DNA of 27,849 bases, taken from positions 1-27,849 of the forward strand of contig JAJDTE010000146.1 of assembly GCA_022827325.1 (NCBI GenBank), given 5' to 3'. Positions 22,219 through 27,849 of this stretch are shown here, piece after piece (positions within the stretch are counted from its first letter, which is position 1; the number at the start of each line of letters is the position of its first letter). The position numbers were made by a program, and so were the translations under genes. The notes beneath the pieces were generated by a model that was given only the letters and a program-made list of their open reading frames with translations, did not search any database and was not told where the DNA came from. This DNA comes from VYFG01 sp022827325 (GTDB lineage: Bacteria; Pseudomonadota; Gammaproteobacteria; Arenicellales; Poriferihabitantaceae).

Positions 22219-23463
22219 GTGGCGAACATGGTCATGCTGAACGAAATGCCGGCGGTGGGGCGTGGGTTCATCGGGAACTTGAAACTGCCGGTATTCGAGG
22301 ATCCCGCTTGGACCGGGACCGTGCCTGCCGGGGAGCGCCGGATCTCGGTCGTCTCGACGGCGGCCGTGTCGCGGCGCGGCGACAAGCCGTTTTCCTGGCT
22401 CGCGAAGGACTACCGGGCGTTCGGAAAGGACGACCGGGACCTCGTGATGACCCATGTCGCGGTCGAATACGACCGTTCCGCCTGGCAGCAGGACCTGAAT
22501 ACGATTATCCCTTTCGACCGGCTTGAGGAGATGGCCGGGGACGGAGAAATCGGGTCGGTCGCCGAGGAGCACTATGCCTTCATGGGGGCCGCCGATCCGG
22601 TCACCATGGAAGGGCCGGCCAGGGAGGCGGCGGCACGGATGAAACGGGACGGTGTCAACACGGTATTCCTCATACCCATATGACCCTTCTGCACGCGCGC
22701 CGTGTGCGGGCTTGCCCATTATTTCGAATCCGAAGGCCTCTCCACGGTCCTGGTCGGCTTCGTGCGCGAGCATATCGAGGCGATCCGTCCGCCGCGTGCG
22801 CTGTGGCTGGACTTCCCGATGGGGCGCCCCATGGGCATGCCGAACGACCCGGCCTGCCAGATGAAAGTGATCCGCGCCGCGTTCGGACTGCTCGACGCCG
22901 ACGCCGGTCCGGTGCTGGAAGACTTTCCCGAAGTCATCCCGGTGAAGGACGGCCGCATGGGGTACGCGCTGCCGCCGGACCTCGTGCTGACCACGGACGA
23001 GATCGGCGATCTGGATGCGCTGACGGACTCGGTCCAGCGCGAGATCGAGGCATTGCGCCCGGCCTACGAGGCGGCGGTGGCCGCCCGCGGACGGACGACC
23101 GTGGGGGCGAGCGAACTCCCGATCGGGGAGTACGTGCCCTTCATCGCGGCCTTTGTGCGCAATGAAAAACCGAGGAGTCCCAGGAAGGGATTGCCGGCGA
23201 TTCCGTTACTCAAGCTGGTGGTCGAGGACCTGGAAGCCTACTACACCGAGACACGCACGCATCGCGACGGCATCGACGATTTCGAATTGCTGGGCAAGTG
23301 GTTCTGGGAGGAATCCATGGCGGGCCGTCTCCTGCTGTCCCTGGAGGCGGTCTCGCTCGAATCCGAGGACCGGGTGATGCGCCAGATCGTCGAGATGTCG
23401 CTGATGTCGCCCCGCTTCTGGTCCGAGGGGCCGTTGCCCGGTACGTCCGCGGCCGGCTGGTAA
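22219..23463 (+). CDS. GrdB-like reductase, selenoprotein with in-frame UGA (Sec155)
   Basis: The frame reads 154 codons, a UGA at 22681-22683, then 259 more codons without a stop, in the same phase, to TAA at 23461. Around the UGA it reads VFLIPI-U-PFCTRAVCGLAHY, a U-x-x-C redox motif like that of GrdB, the selenoprotein subunit of glycine/sarcosine/betaine reductases. The C-terminal part (VREHIEAIRPPRALWLDFPM, GRPMGMPNDPACQMKV, GPVLEDFPE) fits the proteobacterial 'glycine/sarcosine/betaine reductase selenoprotein B family'. The substrate is unknown, and no GrdA/C/D/E partner is visible. Start options are GTG 22219, ATG 22228 and ATG 22234; GGGAG at 22211 suits ATG 22228 best by spacing. Read as two genes, neither half would be a complete protein. 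Confidence 0.85.
22684..22710 (+). promoter_or_regulatory. Candidate bacterial SECIS element
   Basis: Directly after the UGA, CCC (22684-22686) pairs with GGG (22708-22710), a 4-base bulge TTCT follows, then a 7-bp stem GCACGCG / CGTGTGC (22691-22697 with 22701-22707, one G-U) closes on a 3-base loop CGC. The apical loop lies about 15 bases after the UGA, the range expected for SelB-read elements inside coding sequence. Confidence 0.6.
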
Positions 23464-23645
23464 GGGGCGCGCAGGCCGGCCCGGCCCCGCAGCCTTCGCT
23501 TCCCTCCATCCCGGAACGGGGGCGCGGCCGGCTCCGCCGGACGGGATTCGCCGGGCGCGCAACCGGTCCGCAGACGGTCTTGTTCCGTCCCCGGGGCTCG
23601 TGAAACAGTCACTCCGGACGCACGACGGGTTCTCGTGGAGGGGAA
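23464..23645. other. Gap between the converging selenoprotein and tRNA-Sec genes
   Basis: These 182 GC-rich bases hold no convincing gene. A short CACGA/TCGTG hairpin lies about 10-27 bases past the tRNA-Sec 3' end on the minus strand, but without a T tract. No terminator is clear for either transcript. Confidence 0.4.
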
Positions 23646-23741
23646 TGGCGGAAGAGCGTGGGAGTCGAACCCACCAGGGACGTTGTACGCCCCTCACTGG
23701 ATTTGAAATCCAGGCGCCCCACCGGGGTGCGATGCTCTTCC
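23646..23741 (-). tRNA. selC: tRNA-Sec, anticodon UCA
   Basis: On the minus strand the gene runs from GGAAGAGC (23741-23734) to GCTCTTCC-GCCA, giving the 8-bp acceptor stem specific to bacterial tRNA-Sec. The anticodon arm CTGGA-TTTCAAA-TCCAG contains UCA, and a long variable arm (GAGGGGCGTACAACGTCCCT) and T-arm GTGGG-TTCGACT-CCCAC follow. The length is 96 with the encoded CCA (E. coli 95). It reads UGA as selenocysteine with SelB. Its first 48 bases overlap the 3' end of the selB frame. Confidence 0.97.
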
Positions 23742-25675
23742 CTCGGAACGTGCCCCTTGGCCCGGGAAGACGGCCGAAGCGGGACGCTGGATGCGGCGAT
23801 GGTTGCCGGCCCGCACGGTGAATCCGATGCGATCGAAATATTCCAGCAGGTCGATGATGAAGTTCCTCCCCATCCGCGCCCGGCTCCGGAATTCGGCCAC
23901 GGAAAAGACGCCATCGTCCGAATCGTCGGCCAGCGCCTCGGCAACGGCCCCCAGCCGCGCCAAGTAGGATGACGGGACGTATCGGTTCCTGGCCACCAGC
24001 ACCATCTCGCCGGCCCTGACCGCGTTTTTCAGGGACGCCTCCAGCAGTTCCGGGTCCATACCGAGCTCTTCCGCCGCGGCAAGCAGGCTCGGCGGCGCGC
24101 CCGAGGGCGGCGCCAGGCACGCCCCGGCACGCGCCCAGAGCCGGCGCTCGTGCTCCGGAATCCGGACGACGTGCGATGGCGAATGGAACCGCGCGCCCTG
24201 CCGGACCAGCCGCCGACCGTTCACCAGTTCGTCCAGTGCCTCTTCGAGCACGGGCGTGTCGGTGCGGGGCCGCAGTGCGGATTGGATGTCACCGAGGCCG
24301 GGGCCGGCCAGCGCCGGCCTCGACTGGTGGAATGCCTCGGCTGCGGTCTCTATGCGTGTCAGCAGGTCCTGCCAGTGCGCCGCACTGAAGACCCGCTCAT
24401 TCGGACGGCGCCCCGCACGCCGCAGCGCAAGGGAGTCGACCAGCGCGTCCACCCGGGGCCCGGAAAGGCAGTGCGAGATGGCGAAGGGCGCCAGCGGCAC
24501 GCCGGCGTCCGCGATTTCGGCCAACGCGCCGAGCACGTCGACCGGATCCCGATGCAACCGTGCCCGCAATGCGGCGATGCGGGCCGGCCGCGCCCGGCCG
24601 CGTTTGGGTGAAAACGGGTCGATCACCCGGCCGCCGGCAATCGTCCGTTGCGCGGCCGGGTCCCGCAGCACGAACCGGTCGCCGTGGACGGCGAGGGCAT
24701 CCCGCGCCAGCACCAGTTGCGCCAGGCCCGTGCCGCCTGCCGCGATGCTGCCTCCGGAAAGGACCGCGACGCGGGCAGGGATGCGGTCGGTGCCGATGTG
24801 CAGATGCGTCGGCGTCCAGTGCTTCAGCGGGCGGGGCTCCGAGGCCAGCACCTGCAGATCGACGTCGATTCTGCCGGTCGGCGCGTAGAGGTCCGGATGC
24901 GTCAGCCAGTGCCCGCGCCGCACCGAGCCCTCGCCGACGCCGCGCCCGACGATGTTGATCGCGCAACGCTCGCCGGCCCTGGCCCGGTCACCCGCCGCGT
25001 CGTGCACGCGAAGCCCGCGTATCCGCACCTTCGCCCCGTCGGAAGAGACTAGCATGCTGTCGCCGACAGCGGCCTCTCCGGCGAGCACCATGCCGGTTAC
25101 GACCAGCCCGACTCCCTTGAGGGTAAATGCCCGGTCGATCGCCATGCGAAAGAGGCGATCCACCGGACGGACGCCCGTCTCCCGCGCCTGGGCGTGCAGG
25201 TTGTCTCTCAGCGCGTCGATGCCTTCGTTTTCGGGGGCGCAGACCGGATAGACGGCGGGACCCCCGTCACCGGCCTCGCCGAGCAGCGCCTCCACCTGGT
25301 CCCGGACGTCCAGGACTCGGGCCCGGTCGACCCGGTCGATCTTGGTGATCGCGACGATCCGCCGGTCGATGCCAAGCAGGTCCAGGATCGCGGCGTGTTC
25401 CCGCGTCTGCGGCATCACGCCGTCGTCCGCCGCCACCACCAGCAGGCCGAGGTCGATGCCGCCGACACCGGCAAGCATGTTGCGGATGAATTTCTCGTGC
25501 CCCGGCACATCCACGAATCCCAGGGCCGTGTTGTCCGGGAAGGTCTGATAGGCAAACCCCAGGTCGATGGACAGGCCCCGGGTCTTTTCCTCGGGCAGGC
25601 GATCGGTGTCCGTGCCCGTCAGCGCCTTGACGAGCGCGGTCTTGCCGTGATCCACATGTCCCGCGGTCGCGACAA

Positions 25676-25679
<4 letters not shown>
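23694..25679 (-). CDS. selB: SelB, selenocysteine-specific elongation factor
   Basis: The 661-residue translation factor has G1 GHVDHGKT (residues 7-14), G3 DVPGH, G4 TKID, EF-Tu-like beta-barrel domains, and C-terminal winged helices (SVAEFRSRARMGRNFIIDLL, then EYFDRIGFTVRAGNHRRI) that bind the SECIS hairpin. It carries Sec-tRNA to the ribosome. The family core ends around residue 624. The remaining 37 residues lack family likeness, and their codons enter the tRNA-Sec gene, ending in a UGA within it. The start overlaps the selA stop (ATGA). Confidence 0.95.
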
Positions 25680-27070
<1,391 letters not shown>

Positions 27071-27712
27071 GCCGGGCTGCGGGGGTCAGGAGGGTCCGGC
27101 CCCGGAACGTTGCCGCCGCCGCTTCCCCCGGGCGCCATCGAGTCGTGCCTGCACGAGCCGGTACGCGGTCGACGGACGGCCTTAGGACGCGGCCGCCGAA
27201 CGGGAGGCGTGGAACCGCATCTCTACCCGGCCGGGGTCCCCGAAGTCCGTGCAGACGGCATTCCCGGGACGGTCGATATGGATGTCGCACGCGGTGCCGG
27301 TGGATACCCGCTCCCCAGCGCGCAGCGACAGGCCTCGGACCACCTCGTCCGGAAGATTGTCCACCGGCTCGAGGGAACGGCGGTGTTCCAGTAGGAAGGC
27401 GGCAGTGTCCCCGGATACGTTCATGGCACGGGGGATTCTGTCACAAAAGCCGTGGCGCGGCGAATCTGGGCAGGTCCGCCGTGTAGCCAGTCCTGGACAG
27501 CCGGACCCTGGATCAAGAGCGAAACTCCCTACCTTCATACGCGACCGGATCCCGGGGCACGGGCCGCTGCAGACCTGGCATGCAGGGGTTAGCTTTCGAA
27601 GTGACTCGAGGCGGCCCTGTTTCCCTGCTCCGCCGGCTTGTCCTGATTCGAGGCTAAACATCTTCCGGAGCTTCGGGATAAACTCCCGTGGTCGACCAAC
27701 CAACAAAGACCG
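27071..27712. other. selA-hemJ divergent region
   Basis: This 642-base region separates divergent selA (-) and hemJ (+). The only candidate gene in it is the short minus-strand frame at 27182-27424, listed separately. The rest (27425-27712) shows translations without protein character, and I see no strong promoter; GACAGAAT on the minus strand near 27435 is a weak -10 candidate. Confidence 0.4.
27182..27424 (-). CDS. Possible 80-residue hypothetical protein upstream of selA
   Basis: From the ATG ending at 27424 a frame of 80 residues reads MNVSGDTAAFLLEHRRSLEP..., with a plausibly folded middle (LPDEVVRGLSLRAGERV, then CDIHIDRPGNAVCTDFGD), and ends at TAA 112 bases before selA, in the same direction. 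No ribosome-binding site is evident and I recognise no family. The frame stays open to 27799, but the extra part is Arg/Gly-rich and overlaps hemJ. Confidence 0.35.
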   Translation of the reverse strand: MNVSGDTAAFLLEHRRSLEPVDNLPDEVVRGLSLRAGERVSTGTACDIHIDRPGNAVCTDFGDPGRVEMRFHASRSAAAS

Positions 27713-27849
27713 ATGCTCTGGATCAAGGCATTCCACATCATCTTCATGGTGACCTGGTTCGCCGGAATGTTCTACCTGCCGCGCCTGTTTGTCTATCATG
27801 CCATGTGCACGGACGAGGCGGGAAACGCCCGCTTCAAAACCATGGAGCG
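27713..27849 (+). CDS. hemJ: HemJ-type protoporphyrinogen oxidase (5' end)
   Basis: The first 45 codons are present, reading MLWIKAFHIIFMVTWFAGMF, then YLPRLFVYHA, the N-terminal helix of the HemJ (TIGR00701/UPF0093) family with its conserved histidine (His8). HemJ oxidises protoporphyrinogen IX in haem synthesis in the inner membrane. The gene leaves the window at the right edge. Confidence 0.88.
   Translation, partial: MLWIKAFHIIFMVTWFAGMFYLPRLFVYHAMCTDEAGNARFKTME

Noticed and set aside
22702..23463. A separate gene starting at GTG 22702 after a first gene ending at 22683
   Set aside because: Both parts share one frame, the UGA lies in a GrdB-like U-x-x-C motif, the GTG falls inside the hairpin with no ribosome-binding site, and Sec machinery is encoded next door.
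22219..23463. Pseudogene by nonsense mutation
   Set aside because: No other stop or frameshift occurs in 415 codons, and a complete selA-selB-selC set adjoins. It remains the main alternative if homologues lack Cys/Sec here.
27182..27799. A 205-residue minus-strand gene
   Set aside because: Its first 125 residues are low-complexity and overlap the hemJ start; only the last 80 were kept as a weak candidate.

Overview
The window is about 27.8 kb of GC-rich DNA from a gammaproteobacterium. The evidence is gene order and protein type: lptB-rpoN-hpf-ptsN-hprK-rapZ-npr-ptsI, then dgkA, purM-purN, a pgsA-like gene beside hda, and argF. HPr kinase together with a regulatory PTS fits lineages such as Chromatiales/Ectothiorhodospiraceae, but I cannot fix the genus. 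No formate dehydrogenase and no selD lie in the window.

Layout. Positions 1-7203 (+) carry the end of lptB, the sigma-54 gene and a nitrogen/regulatory PTS block, then dgkA. Positions 7217-11747 (-) are a tightly overlapping run read purM > purN > DUF3108 protein > GNAT > ABC ATPase > ABC permease. Positions 11934-13195 (+) hold pgsA-like and hda. Positions 13238-14742 (-) hold argF > wrbA-like. Positions 14894-17272 (+) hold two transferases of the 'rSAM/selenodomain-associated' type and a lipid A-type acyltransferase. A LysR gene (17375-18328, -) diverges from a 30-residue membrane microprotein overlapping a DUF1127 gene (18492-18862, +) that ends in a clear terminator.

Positions about 18.9-22.0 kb are an accessory patch of worn toxin-antitoxin loci. 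They include an antitoxin beside a toxin fragment joined to an IS630 transposase end, an in-frame ParD-ParE fusion with an extra antitoxin-like tail, an AbiEi gene with a decayed AbiEii partner, and a possible small hydrophobic peptide.

The most interesting part is 22.2-27.1 kb, a compact selenocysteine locus. A GrdB-like reductase (22219-23463, +) is interrupted by one in-frame UGA at codon 155. The reading frame resumes at once as U-P-F-C and continues for 259 more residues, and a hairpin right after the UGA suits a bacterial SECIS. Facing it on the minus strand are selA and selB (4-base overlap) and tRNA-Sec (selC, anticodon UCA). The annotated selB frame runs into selC and stops on a UGA inside the tRNA gene. 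The cluster therefore holds the synthase, the elongation factor, the tRNA and a probable client selenoprotein. The window ends in the start of hemJ.
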